Made by a program: the position numbers and the translations under genes. DNA of 64,000 nt from the NCBI RefSeq assembly GCF_038452265.1, contig NZ_CP151842.1, positions 2,914,001-2,978,000 on the forward strand, in the 5' to 3' direction. The DNA comes from Vibrio diazotrophicus (GTDB lineage Bacteria > Pseudomonadota > Gammaproteobacteria > Enterobacterales > Vibrionaceae). Under the pieces are notes generated by a model. The model was given only the letters and a program-made list of their open reading frames with translations. It did not search any database and was not told the DNA's origin. Below are positions 25,354-38,506 of this stretch, piece by piece (the stretch's first letter is position 1; each line of letters opens with the position of its first letter).

Positions 25354-26706
25354 GTGAGCGCATTCAATGTCGCCAAGTTTGGTGGAACAAGTGTTGCAAA
25401 TTTTGAAGCAATGAGCCGTTGCTCTGCAATTATCGAAAATAACCCACAAACACGATTAGTCGTCAGCAGTGCTTGCTCTGGCGTAACGAACTTACTTGTT
25501 GAACTTGCTAATGGCGTTCAGGATGCAGACCAAAGATTAAGCATCATGAAACAGTTGGCTGATATTCATGATTCGATTATCGACCAATTGTCTGAACCGA
25601 CCCAAGTAGAAAAAGAAGTTCATTCGATGCTAGATAGCATCGCTAGCGCTGCCGAAGCTGCATCATTTCAGTCCAGCAAAAAGCTGACAGATCATTTGGT
25701 CGCTTGCGGCGAACTGATGTCGACGTATATCTTGACCCAGTTAATGCGTGAGCGCGGTGTTAATGCCGTTCGCTTTGATATTCGTGAAGTATTAAGAACA
25801 GACAGCCATTACGGCCGAGCCGAACCACAAATCGAAGAGATCGCGAAACTGGCTCAAGAAAAACTTGCACCACTTTGTGCGGAATATGTGGTGGTTACTC
25901 AAGGTTTCATCGGTTCTGATGAACAAGGTAATACCACAACACTTGGTCGTGGCGGCAGTGATTACTCTGCAGCTCTGATTGCGGAATCGGTAAAAGCTTC
26001 CGGCTTAGAGATTTGGACGGATGTTCCGGGAATTTACACAACAGATCCTCGCATTGCACCTAAAGCTGCGCCAATTCCAGAGATCAGCTTTAGTGAAGCC
26101 TCTGAAATGGCGAACTTTGGTGCGAAGATCCTACACCCTTCAACACTGGTGCCTGCGCTGCGTCATGAAATCCCTGTTTTTGTCGGTTCTTCTAAAGAGC
26201 CAGAAAAAGGTGGCACCTGGATTCGTCAACAAGTCGAGAACTCACCGCAGTTCCGAGCGCTAGCACTACGTTGCAATCAAACTATGGTGACGTTACGCAG
26301 TGCGAAGATGTTCCATGCGTATGGTTTCTTAGCGAAAGTATTCGAAGTTTTGGCAAAATACAAAATCTCGGTAGACCTTATCACCACATCTGAAATCAGT
26401 GTGTCGCTGACGCTAGATAAAACGGACACATCAGGCGGTGCGCCTGAGCTGCCACAAGAAGCAAGAGAAGAGTTACAAGAGCTTTGTACTGTAGAAGTTG
26501 AGCATAACCTTTGCCTAGTAGCATTGATTGGTAACCATATGGAAACCAAAGGCTATGCGAAAGAAGTGTTCAGCACCTTAGGTGATTTTAACTTGCGTAT
26601 GATCTGCTACGGAGCAAGCGACCACAACCTTTGCTTCCTCGTCGATGCTCCTGAATCTAAAGCCGTTATTCAGAAGCTACATTTGGATCTGTTCGAGAAT
26701 CGATAA
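25354..26706 (+). CDS. lysC: lysine-sensitive aspartokinase III LysC
   Basis: 450 aa from a GTG at 25354 (read as M-SAFNVAKFGGTSVANFEAMS). That GTG has GGGAG seven bases upstream and matches the start of E. coli LysC. An ATG at 25300 in the same frame adds 18 unlikely residues. Kinase motifs: KFGGTSV, VVTQGFIGSDEQGNTTTLGRGGSDYSAAL, and WTDVPGIYTTDPRIAP. Two ACT domains follow (about 310-450) and should bind lysine. First step of lysine/threonine/methionine synthesis. Controlled by the lysine riboswitch just upstream. Confidence 0.95.
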   Translation: MSAFNVAKFGGTSVANFEAMSRCSAIIENNPQTRLVVSSACSGVTNLLVELANGVQDADQRLSIMKQLADIHDSIIDQLSEPTQVEKEVHSMLDSIASAAEAASFQSSKKLTDHLVACGELMSTYILTQLMRERGVNAVRFDIREVLRTDSHYGRAEPQIEEIAKLAQEKLAPLCAEYVVVTQGFIGSDEQGNTTTLGRGGSDYSAALIAESVKASGLEIWTDVPGIYTTDPRIAPKAAPIPEISFSEASEMANFGAKILHPSTLVPALRHEIPVFVGSSKEPEKGGTWIRQQVENSPQFRALALRCNQTMVTLRSAKMFHAYGFLAKVFEVLAKYKISVDLITTSEISVSLTLDKTDTSGGAPELPQEAREELQELCTVEVEHNLCLVALIGNHMETKGYAKEVFSTLGDFNLRMICYGASDHNLCFLVDAPESKAVIQKLHLDLFENR

Positions 26707-26728
26707 TCAGATAACTCACACGTAAAAC

Positions 26729-26753
26729 AAAGGTCACCAAGCGGTGACCTTTT
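26729..26753. terminator. lysC/metH convergent terminator
   Basis: Perfect 10-bp stem AAAGGTCACC / GGTGACCTTT with loop AAGC; the T-run continues to 26754. Located 23 bp past the lysC stop and 20 bp past the end of the convergent metH. Confidence 0.88.
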
Positions 26754-26774
26754 TCGTTTCTATGCTCGGTAATC

Positions 26775-29700
26775 CTAACCGTTAATGCTAGGACCCAACC
26801 ATTTTTCAGCTTCAAGTATGTCCCAGCCTTTACGCTGTGAGTAACTCTGAACTTGATCACCTTGGATCTGAGCAACGGCAAAGTAACGAGAATCAGGATG
26901 TGAGAAATACCAGCCAGAAACAGATGCACCCGGCATCATGGCGTAGCTGGTTGTCAGTTCCATACCTATCTTCTCTTGAACGCCTAATAGCTCCCAAATC
27001 GCACCTTTCTCCGTATGCTCAGGGCAAGCCGCATAACCCGGAGCAGGGCGAATACCCTGATACTTCTCGCGAATCAACTCTTCATTACTTAGATTTTCAT
27101 CAGGAGCATAACCCCAAATCTCAGTACGCACTTTCATATGCAGATATTCAGCAAACGCTTCTGCCAAACGGTCAGCAACCGCTTGAACCATAATCGCGTT
27201 GTAATCGTCACCTTTGGCTTTGAAGTCGTCAGCCAGTTCACGTTCACCAATACCGCCTGTCACAGCAAACATACCAATCCAGTCTTGTTTGCCACTGTGC
27301 TTAGACGCCACAAAATCGGACAGACAGTAGTTCGCACCTTTTGGCTTCTCGGTTTGCTGACGCAAGTTATGCAGCACTTTAATCACTTGTTGGCGTGATT
27401 CATCCGCATACACTTCAATGTCGTCATCCACACTTGCCGCAGGGAACAGACCACAAATACCGTTCGCCTTCATAAGCCCTTCACTTTCGATACGGTCAAT
27501 CCAGTCATTCGCATCTTTGAACAGCTTACGGGCCTCTTCCCCGACCAATTCATGGTCAAGAATTGCAGGATATTTTCCAGACAGCGACCAAGTCATAAAG
27601 AATGGTGTCCAGTCGATGTACTGACGTAAGACTGAAACATCAAAATCTTTAAATACATGAATACCCGGTTTAACTGGTGCCGGTGGTGTGTATATCTGCC
27701 AATCTATTGCAGCCTTGTTTGCTCGGGCTTGCTCTAAAGTCACAGGGCGGCTCTTCGGCTTTTTACGTGCGTGCTGTTCACGCGTTCTTTCGTAATCAAG
27801 ATTCAGACGCTCAACAAATTCAGGACGACGTTCATCAGAAAGCAATGCGGAACATACGCCTACCGCGCGTGACGCATTGTTTACATACACCACTGGCTGA
27901 TGATAGTTCTGCTCAATCTTAACAGCCGTATGCGCCTTTGATGTGGTTGCGCCACCAATCAGTAGTGGTAACTCAAATCCTTGGCGCTCCATCTCTTTCG
28001 CTACGTGAACCATTTCGTCCAAAGACGGCGTAATCAAACCTGACAGACCGATAATGTCGACATTCTGCTCGCGAGCCACTTTCAGAATTGTCTCGCACGG
28101 CACCATTACGCCAAGGTCGATGATTTCATAGTTGTTACATTGCAGTACAACACCAACGATATTTTTACCGATATCGTGAACATCACCTTTCACGGTTGCT
28201 AATAGGATCTTACCGTTTGTCGACCCTGCTTGTTTCAGCGCATTGATGTAGGGCTCTAGGTACGCAACAGCCTGCTTCATCACACGGGCAGATTTCACCA
28301 CCTGCGGCAGGAACATTTTCCCTTCACCAAACAAGTCACCGACGACATTCATGCCGTCCATTAATGGACCTTCGATAACTTCAAGAGGCTTGGTCGCTTT
28401 AGCTCTCGCTTCTTCAGTATCTTCAACGATAAATTCGGTAATACCTTTAACAAGTGCGTGCTCTAAACGCTTTTCAACTGGCCAAGTACGCCATTCCAGT
28501 AAAGAGGCATCTTCCTCTTTGCCAACAGCGTTTTCACGATACTCTTCAGCGATTTCCAACAGACGCTCAGTGGCACCGTCGTCGCGGTTCAAAATGACAT
28601 CTTCAACCGCATTACGCAGTTTATCTGGCACGTTGTCGTATATCTCTAACTGACCAGCGTTGACGATGCCCATGTCCATACCATTCTTAAAACAGTGGTA
28701 TAGGAACACCGCATGAATCGCTTCACGTACGTAGTTGTTACCGCGGAAAGAGAAAGAGACGTTAGACACACCACCAGAAATCATTGCATGTGGAAGTTCT
28801 CGCTTGATATCTGCAACGGCGTTGATGAAATCGAGAGCATAGTTGTTGTGCTCATCAATACCGGTAGCAACGGCAAAGATGTTCGGGTCAAAAATAATAT
28901 CTTCCGCAGGAAAACCCACTTGGTCGACAAGAATATGATAGGCGCGACGACAGATTTCTATCTTACGTTCACGAGTATCCGCCTGCCCTACTTCGTCAAA
29001 GGCCATAACGATAACGGCAGCACCATAGCGACGAATCAATTTCGCCTGATGAATAAATTTTTCTTCGCCTTCTTTTAGCGATATTGAGTTAACGATACCT
29101 TTGCCCTGAATACATTTCAGGCCGGCTTCAATCACTTCCCATTTCGATGAGTCAACCATGATTGGCACTTTCGAGATCTCTGGTTCTGATGCACACAACT
29201 TAAGGAATCGTTCCATACAAGCCATCGCATCCAACATGCCTTCATCCATGTTGATATCAATGATCTGTGCGCCATTCTCGACTTGCTCACGAGCAACATC
29301 TAAAGCCTCATCATAGAGTTCTTCTTTAATAAGACGTTTGAAGCGGGCTGAACCCGTAACGTTAGTACGCTCACCAACGTTAACGAACAATGTTTCTGGA
29401 GCAATGCTCAGAGGCTCTAAACCAGACAGTCGACACTCTACGCTGATCTCCGGAATAGCGCGAGGAGCTACCCCTTCAACCACTTTAGCCATTGCTGCGA
29501 TATGCTCAGGGGTGGTACCACAACAACCGCCAACTAAGTTGAGGAACCCTGCTTGAGCCCATTCACCAATGTGCTCCGCCATATCTTCTGGTGATAAGTC
29601 ATATTCACCAAATGCATTTGGTAATCCCGCATTCGGGTGAGCAGAAACATAACTTTCTGAAATGCGAGAAAGCTCTTCTACGTATTGACGCAGCTCATCC

Positions 29701-30455
29701 GGGCCCAAAGCACAGTTCAAACCAAACGAAATTGGGCGAACATGGCGCAAGGAGTTATAGAATGCTTCTGTGGTTTGGCCGGACAGAGTTCGACCTGATG
29801 CATCAGTGATAGTACCTGAGATCATGACAGGCAATTCGATGCCAAGTTCTTCAAACACAGCATCAACAGCAAAGGCACATGCTTTCGCATTCAAAGTATC
29901 GAAAATAGTTTCGATCAAAATCAGATCGCTGCCGCCTCTAATTAAAGCACGTGTAGATTCAGAGTAAGCTGTGACTAGCTGATCAAACTCGACATTACGG
30001 TAACCGGGATCATTTACATCTGGAGAGATAGAACACGTACGGTTGGTTGGCCCTAACACACCTGCAACGTAGCGAGGTTTATCCGGTGTTTTTGCCGTCC
30101 ATTCATCCGCAACTTCACGAGCCAATTTGGCTGCGGCAAAGTTAATTTCTTCGCTCAAAGACTGCATGTCGTAATCAGCCATTGCAATCGTGGTCGCGTT
30201 GAAGGTATTGGTTTCAAGGATATCAGCCCCTGCTTGCAAATAAGCAGAGTGAATTCCTCTAATTAACTGAGGCTGAGTGAGAACTAAGAGATCGTTATTT
30301 CCTTTTAGATCACAATGCCAATTGGCAAAACGTTCACCACGATAATCTTCCTCTTGCAATCTATGCTCTTGGATCATGGTGCCCATGCCACCATCAATCA
30401 ACATAATACGTTGCTTCAATTGCGCTTCGATCTGGTGCTTTAGATTACTACCCAC
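26775..30455 (-). CDS. metH: cobalamin-dependent methionine synthase MetH
   Basis: 1226 aa. The start is a GTG at 30455. Four modules: homocysteine-binding domain at about 1-330 with zinc ligands ending in GGCCGTTPEH; pterin-binding domain at about 345-610 (FVNVGERTNVTGS); B12 domain with the cobalt-ligand motif DVHDIG and GGATTSKAHT; C-terminal S-adenosylmethionine activation domain (RPAPGYAACPEH). It transfers a methyl group from methyl-tetrahydrofolate to homocysteine through cobalamin. Monocistronic, convergent with lysC. MetJ-type operators lie upstream. Confidence 0.97.
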   Translation of the reverse strand: MGSNLKHQIEAQLKQRIMLIDGGMGTMIQEHRLQEEDYRGERFANWHCDLKGNNDLLVLTQPQLIRGIHSAYLQAGADILETNTFNATTIAMADYDMQSLSEEINFAAAKLAREVADEWTAKTPDKPRYVAGVLGPTNRTCSISPDVNDPGYRNVEFDQLVTAYSESTRALIRGGSDLILIETIFDTLNAKACAFAVDAVFEELGIELPVMISGTITDASGRTLSGQTTEAFYNSLRHVRPISFGLNCALGPDELRQYVEELSRISESYVSAHPNAGLPNAFGEYDLSPEDMAEHIGEWAQAGFLNLVGGCCGTTPEHIAAMAKVVEGVAPRAIPEISVECRLSGLEPLSIAPETLFVNVGERTNVTGSARFKRLIKEELYDEALDVAREQVENGAQIIDINMDEGMLDAMACMERFLKLCASEPEISKVPIMVDSSKWEVIEAGLKCIQGKGIVNSISLKEGEEKFIHQAKLIRRYGAAVIVMAFDEVGQADTRERKIEICRRAYHILVDQVGFPAEDIIFDPNIFAVATGIDEHNNYALDFINAVADIKRELPHAMISGGVSNVSFSFRGNNYVREAIHAVFLYHCFKNGMDMGIVNAGQLEIYDNVPDKLRNAVEDVILNRDDGATERLLEIAEEYRENAVGKEEDASLLEWRTWPVEKRLEHALVKGITEFIVEDTEEARAKATKPLEVIEGPLMDGMNVVGDLFGEGKMFLPQVVKSARVMKQAVAYLEPYINALKQAGSTNGKILLATVKGDVHDIGKNIVGVVLQCNNYEIIDLGVMVPCETILKVAREQNVDIIGLSGLITPSLDEMVHVAKEMERQGFELPLLIGGATTSKAHTAVKIEQNYHQPVVYVNNASRAVGVCSALLSDERRPEFVERLNLDYERTREQHARKKPKSRPVTLEQARANKAAIDWQIYTPPAPVKPGIHVFKDFDVSVLRQYIDWTPFFMTWSLSGKYPAILDHELVGEEARKLFKDANDWIDRIESEGLMKANGICGLFPAASVDDDIEVYADESRQQVIKVLHNLRQQTEKPKGANYCLSDFVASKHSGKQDWIGMFAVTGGIGERELADDFKAKGDDYNAIMVQAVADRLAEAFAEYLHMKVRTEIWGYAPDENLSNEELIREKYQGIRPAPGYAACPEHTEKGAIWELLGVQEKIGMELTTSYAMMPGASVSGWYFSHPDSRYFAVAQIQGDQVQSYSQRKGWDILEAEKWLGPSING

Positions 30456-30510
30456 AGTACAGCCTCATTATTCCTTTATTGCTTGTTCGACATCCTATCA
30501 TACATTGATT

Positions 30511-30535
30511 AGAAATCTAGACGTCTAAAACATCT
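30511..30535 (-). promoter_or_regulatory. tandem MetJ met boxes upstream of metH
   Basis: AGAAATCT, a perfect AGACGTCT (30519-30526) and AAACATCT stand side by side. AGACGTCT is the MetJ consensus, and tandem imperfect copies are the usual arrangement. They lie 56 bp upstream of the metH start, so MetJ with S-adenosylmethionine probably represses metH. They also sit 117 bp before the divergent antiporter gene. Confidence 0.75.
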
Positions 30536-30651
30536 AATTACCACAAATGCGTTCGTTATAAAATTGATAAATCTATAGGTAAAAAGTGTTTGCTATTTGT
30601 TCATCATCAAAGGACAATTTCTCTCACATTTAGTTACATTTGAAGAAGAAA

Positions 30652-31983
30652 ATGTCGGTCTACTATACCCTGTGCTTTCTATCTGCTGCTGCAATGATGA
30701 TTGCTTTTTTAAACAGCAAGATAGGTAAAATGCAAACCACAATAGCCATTACTGCTGGCTCTATGGTGCTCTCATTACTTATCCTTATTGCTGGTCAAAA
30801 TGACTGGTTCCATCTCACTCAAATTGCAACTGAAACAGTGACCAGTATAAATTTTGAGAGCTTTCTGCTAAAAGGCATTTTGGGCTTCCTTCTATTTGCT
30901 GGCGGCCTCGGTATTAAACTCCCTCACTTAAAAGATCAAAAATGGGAGATTACCGTACTCGCACTTGGGGCAACTCTGTTCTCTACTTTCTTCATCGGAT
31001 TTGGCCTTTACGGCTTCTGTTACTTTATCGGTATTCATTTAGATCTTGTTTACTGTTTATTGTTTGGTTCGCTGATTTCACCAACCGACCCAATCGCAGT
31101 ACTGGCTATCGTGAAAAAGCTAAACGCGCCTAAGCGAATCTCGACCCAAATCGAAGGTGAGTCGCTGTTTAACGACGGCTTCGGTTTAGTCATATTTGTA
31201 ACTATCTTTACCGTCGCATTCGGCAAAGAAGCACCAACAGTAGGAAGTGTAGTCGCATTATTTGCACAAGAAGCGCTTGGCGGCATCGTTTACGGCTTTC
31301 TATTAGGGTTACTGTTCCACTATTTAATTAGCGCAACCAACGACCACTCAATGGAGCTCTTACTGACTATCGGTGTGCCAACCGCTGGTTATGTATTTGC
31401 AGACGTAATACACGTGTCTGGTCCATTAGCCATGGTGGTATCAGGAATAATGATTGGTAACTGGACTCGCTTTATTGGTTTCTCTAAAGAGAGTGAGGAA
31501 CATCTCGATCACTTCTGGGAGTTAGTGGATGAATTCTTAAACGGCGTCTTGTTCCTTTTAATCGGTATGTCGATGCTTCTTTTCGAATTCCACGAAGAAG
31601 ACTGGATCCTAATGGCTTTTGCTGTTCCTCTAGTACTGGCAGCCCGTTACTCTAGCGTGTTTGTCTCTTATATAGGCTTCAAGCGTTACCGTAAATATAA
31701 CCCTTGGTCGATAAAGATCTTAACTTGGGGTGGACTACGCGGAGGATTAGCTTTAGCGATGGCACTATCGATTCCTTCAGGAATGATGGTCATCCCAGAT
31801 AAGCTTATCGACGTTAAAGAGCTGATTCTGGTAATGACCTACGCTGTCGTGGTGTTCTCTATCCTGATTCAAGGTTCTACAATCACTCCGATGATTGAAA
31901 AAGCCAAACTGAAAGAGAAAGAGATGGAAGAAGAAAGTGCTCAACACAGCGACGTACAAGAAAGCCAACAACAAAATGTCTAA
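30652..31983 (+). CDS. CPA1-family Na+/H+ antiporter (NhaP type)
   Basis: 443 aa from ATG 30652 (MSVYYTLCFLSAAAMMIAF). A TTG at 30640 in frame is an alternative start. About 12 transmembrane helices. Family signatures: ISPTDPIAVLAIVKKLNAP (the TDP helix-break motif) and QIEGESLFNDGFGLVIF (the ND pair that binds cation and proton), both at about 140-185; WGGLRGGLALAMALSIPSG near 365. The hydrophilic tail is Lys/Glu/Gln-rich. Exchanges Na+ or K+ for H+ in the inner membrane. Which of the several Vibrio NhaP paralogues this is cannot be told here. Confidence 0.88.
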   Translation: MSVYYTLCFLSAAAMMIAFLNSKIGKMQTTIAITAGSMVLSLLILIAGQNDWFHLTQIATETVTSINFESFLLKGILGFLLFAGGLGIKLPHLKDQKWEITVLALGATLFSTFFIGFGLYGFCYFIGIHLDLVYCLLFGSLISPTDPIAVLAIVKKLNAPKRISTQIEGESLFNDGFGLVIFVTIFTVAFGKEAPTVGSVVALFAQEALGGIVYGFLLGLLFHYLISATNDHSMELLLTIGVPTAGYVFADVIHVSGPLAMVVSGIMIGNWTRFIGFSKESEEHLDHFWELVDEFLNGVLFLLIGMSMLLFEFHEEDWILMAFAVPLVLAARYSSVFVSYIGFKRYRKYNPWSIKILTWGGLRGGLALAMALSIPSGMMVIPDKLIDVKELILVMTYAVVVFSILIQGSTITPMIEKAKLKEKEMEEESAQHSDVQESQQQNV

Positions 31984-31999
31984 GCATTAATCTTCTGGA

Positions 32000-32028
32000 A
32001 AGCAGCAACCTCGGTTGCTGCTTTTTTT
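32000..32028 (+). terminator. antiporter gene terminator
   Basis: Stem AAGCAGCAACC / GGTTGCTGCTT followed by six more T. A very strong Rho-independent terminator 16 bp past the stop codon. Confidence 0.9.
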
Positions 32029-32503
32029 ATGCCATTTGATATGCACCAAAACAGCATGGCGAATTTGCCTAAGCTCCCTTCTTTTACTATCCAGAATTTC
32101 CCCACCACTAGTGCTCCGTTCATCTCCTTTACCATAAGCACGTAATACTCGCTGCTCTATGATCTTATAAGAGGCTCTAAACTAACCATTATTTATAGAG
32201 AGCAATAAGCACTAATCCACGTAGACTCATCAACGAACGCATCCTCAAGTATCGAAGCTTTAGTATCACTCTATATCGTTGAGTGGAGAGGGAATGAAGA
32301 ATCTGGAAAGTGACAGCTCTGTTTATGAGCAGAAAAGATCATGTTTTTAAAGTAAAACATACGTTAGAGCTCAGGGGGCTTTAAATATACTACTTTGATA
32401 CTCTATAGGCGTTGAGCCTGCTTAGACTTAAACAAAACCAACTGTCGAACTATATAAGTCGCGTGTTCATGAAGGCCATCATTTATGACGAGGCTTTAGA
32501 TAA
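32029..32503. other. gene-free spacer, origin unknown
   Basis: 475 bp between the antiporter terminator and the decayed tRNA. No reading frame of useful length on either strand, no hairpin terminator, no match I recognise. In-frame fragments interrupted by stops exist on both strands and could be remains of a gene, but nothing identifies one. Confidence 0.5.
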
Positions 32504-32605
32504 TGGCGGAGAAAACTAGACTTACTATCATCTTACTTAGCGCTTCCCCGGTGTAACAGACCAGCTTTCTGTTAAACAAAGAGCAACCCACTGAGCTGCC
32601 GCTTC
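32504..32605 (-). pseudogene. decayed tRNA-Asp copy
   Basis: Minus-strand segments line up in order with the intact tRNA-Asp next to it. The 5' arm matches 17 of 21 bases (GAAGCGGCAGCTCAGTGGGTT), the anticodon arm 15 of 19 (CTGGTCTGTTACACCGGGG), and the 3' end plus trailer 31 of 37 (ending TCTCCGCCA, then a copy of the terminator at about 32476-32500). Most differences are C/T or G/A transitions. The copy is about 102 nt long because of inserted bases between these blocks, so it cannot fold as a tRNA. Counts are by eye. Confidence 0.65.
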
Positions 32606-32631
32606 GTGTTGGTTCGTCTTTCTCCAGACGC

Positions 32632-32660
32632 AAAAAAGCCCCGTCATTTCTGACGAGGCT
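32632..32660 (-). terminator. rRNA operon terminator after tRNA-Asp
   Basis: On the minus strand, AGCCTCGTCA / TGACGGGGCT (nine of ten paired) with loop GAAA, then TTTTTT. Ends the left-hand rRNA operon 9 nt past tRNA-Asp. Confidence 0.85.
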
Positions 32661-32668
32661 TCAAATAG

Positions 32669-32745
32669 TGGCGGAGCGGACGGGACTCGAACCCGCGACC
32701 CCCGGCGTGACAGGCCGGTATTCTAACCAACTGAACTACCGCTCC
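32669..32745 (-). tRNA. tRNA-Asp (GUC)
   Basis: 77 nt including encoded CCA. Acceptor GGAGCGG / CCGCTCC, D arm TAGTTCAGTTGGTTAGAA, anticodon loop CTGTCAC (GTC), T arm GGGTTCGAGTCCC. Distal to 5S, so it is cotranscribed at the end of the left-hand rRNA operon. Confidence 0.97.
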
Positions 32746-32774
32746 GCATTGGTTAGCGCTTGGTGCTAAATAAA

Positions 32775-32893
32775 AGCCTGGCGATGTCCTACTCTCACAT
32801 GGGGAGACCCCACACTACCATCGGCGCTAATTCGTTTCACTTCTGAGTTCGGCATGGAATCAGGTGGGTCCAAATCGCTATGGTCGCCAAGCA
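32775..32893 (-). rRNA. 5S rRNA (left operon)
   Basis: About 119 nt starting TGCTTGGCGACC and ending in the complementary CGCCAGGC. Contains the conserved CCATGCCGAACTCAGAAGTG and GCGCCGATGGTAGTGTGGGG. Identical over its length to the 5S of the right operon by eye. Confidence 0.97.
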
Positions 32894-32980
32894 AAATTTT
32901 AAAATTCGGAAAGCTGTTAATGTTCTCTACACATTCAATTCTGTTCTTGCTTTGAGTCCACAAAACCCCTTGGGTGTTGT

Positions 32981-35871
<2,891 letters not shown>

Positions 35872-36226
35872 ATACAACCCCAAGAGGTCTTTATGTATGG
35901 CAAACAACCAAGGTTTAGTTGTCTCTCATTATTTGAATGAGCGAGAGACATTTCGATTTTGCCGGACTCAAATATGAATACTTACTTAAAAAGTAAGATT
36001 CCCAAGAACACTTGAATGTGTATTGGTACCTAAATGACTATGTCATCTAGGATTTGAGAACTTTTAATAGTTAATAATTAATCAAATTATTAACTGTCAG
36101 CTTTCCAAATTGTTAAAGAGCAAAGTGCATTTTCATCACTTTTTAAGGATTCTCGTCGTCAAAAGTCCGAACCACGTACGTTTTATTGAAGTGGTTTGGA
36201 TTCTTTATCCAAAAATGCTTAAAGAG
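35872..36226 (-). other. 23S-tRNA spacer of left rRNA operon, with boxA
   Basis: 355 bp of processed spacer. A boxA antitermination element (TGCTCTTTAACAA on the minus strand) lies at 36110-36122. CATACAAC-type sequences flanking 23S at both ends can form the 23S processing stem. It differs from the right operon's spacer by several insertions and deletions near 35887-35905 and 36030-36050. No genes. Confidence 0.75.
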
Positions 36227-36302
36227 TGGTGGGCGATACCGGGTTCGAACCAGTGACCCCCTGCTTGTAAGGCAGGTGCTCTCCCAACTGAGCTAATCGC
36301 CC
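36227..36302 (-). tRNA. tRNA-Val (UAC)
   Basis: 76 nt with CCA. GGGCGAT acceptor, anticodon loop CTTACAA (TAC), T arm CTGGTTCGAACCCGG. Last of the three tRNAs in the 16S-23S spacer. Confidence 0.97.
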
Positions 36303-36364
36303 ACATTTTCTAACTTGTCTTCACTTTAAAAAGTGAAATCAAACTAGTTTCCTGTGGAAGGAAA

Positions 36365-36440
36365 TGGTGGGTCGTGCAGGATTCGAACCTGCGACCAATT
36401 GATTAAAAGTCAACTGCTCTACCAACTGAGCTAACGACCC
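36365..36440 (-). tRNA. tRNA-Lys (UUU)
   Basis: 76 nt with CCA. GGGTCGT acceptor, anticodon loop CTTTTAA (TTT), T arm GCAGGTTCGAATCCTGC. Middle tRNA of the spacer. Confidence 0.97.
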
Positions 36441-36441
36441 A

Positions 36442-36517
36442 TGGTATCCCGTAGGGGAGTCGAACCCCTGTTACCGCCGTGAAAGGGCGGTGTCCTAGGC
36501 CTCTAGACGAACGGGAC
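36442..36517 (-). tRNA. tRNA-Glu (UUC)
   Basis: 76 nt with CCA. GTCCCGT acceptor, anticodon loop CTTTCAC (TTC), T arm AGGGGTTCGACTCCCCT. It lies first after 16S and one base from tRNA-Lys. Confidence 0.97.
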
Positions 36518-36540
36518 ACTAAGATACTCTTATCTTTCTA

Positions 36541-36560
36541 AACCTAATCAATCTGTGTGG
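36541..36560 (-). repeat. 16S processing stem (3' half), left operon
   Basis: AACCTAATCAATCTGTGTGG is complementary, with one bulged A, to 38340-38358 on the other side of 16S. This is the long helix cut by RNase III in rRNA maturation. The right operon has the same pair at 42167-42186 and 43966-43984. Confidence 0.8.
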
Positions 36561-36584
36561 ACACTCATCAAGAGAATCTTTACG

Positions 36585-38127
<1,543 letters not shown>

Positions 38128-38411
38128 AAGATTTTGTCGGCTCAACGAATACTGACTTCAAAACTGCTCTTACTCGAAAGTAAGACGTAATTTTAAAGCT
38201 ATTACCATTCCAACAGAATGGTAATGAATTGACTGTGCCAAATAACCGAAGTTATTTGTATTGGTCACTCAGTTCATTGAAACCTAAGTTGCTTTGTTAC
38301 AAGAACAAAGACTTAACTTTGATTTTCATCAACGAGTGCCCACACAGATTGATAGGTTTAAATTGTTAAAGAGCTTTGCTTTCAGTGCCTTAGCACTTGG
38401 GCAGGACGCGT

Positions 38412-38439
38412 ATATTACGCTTCATGCTTTGAAAGTCAA
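38412..38439 (-). promoter_or_regulatory. promoter of left rRNA operon
   Basis: Minus strand TTGACT, 16-bp spacer, TAATAT, followed by ACGCG. The 16-bp spacing and GC-rich discriminator are typical of stringently controlled rRNA promoters. Confidence 0.8.
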
Positions 38440-38476
38440 CATAAAATTCTAAACATTTTAGAACTCTATGTTGACT
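38434..38476 (-). terminator. 43-nt hairpin covering the -35 box
   Basis: Two nested perfect stems: outer AGTCAACATA / TATGTTGACT (10 bp), symmetrical 3-nt bulge, inner TTCTAAA / TTTAGAA (7 bp), 3-nt loop. It is probably the terminator-like end of the right operon. Its left arm is the -35 box of the left operon's promoter. Confidence 0.65.
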
Positions 38477-38506
38477 CGCTTAATAAGTAAGCAAGTCATG
38501 AATATG

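Larger units (their letters stand above)
38128..38506 (-). promoter_or_regulatory. inter-operon region: leader, boxA and promoter of left rRNA operon
   Basis: 379 bp. From right to left on the minus strand: 5S end of the right operon, two hairpins (38473-38497 and 38434-38476), promoter TTGACT / 16 bp / TAATAT (-35 at 38434-38439, -10 at 38412-38417) with a GC-rich ACGCG start region, boxA at 38363-38374, the 5' half of the 16S processing stem at 38340-38358, then the leader into 16S. The leader is nearly the same as that of the right operon. Only this one promoter is visible, in the position of the right operon's P2. Confidence 0.75.

Noticed and set aside
26837..29967. Many plus-strand frames opposite metH
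   Set aside because: Shadows of the 1226-codon metH gene, which carries all four expected domains.
32029..32503. Possible transposase remnant
   Set aside because: In-frame pieces on both strands are too short and too broken to name, and no inverted repeats or target duplication were seen.
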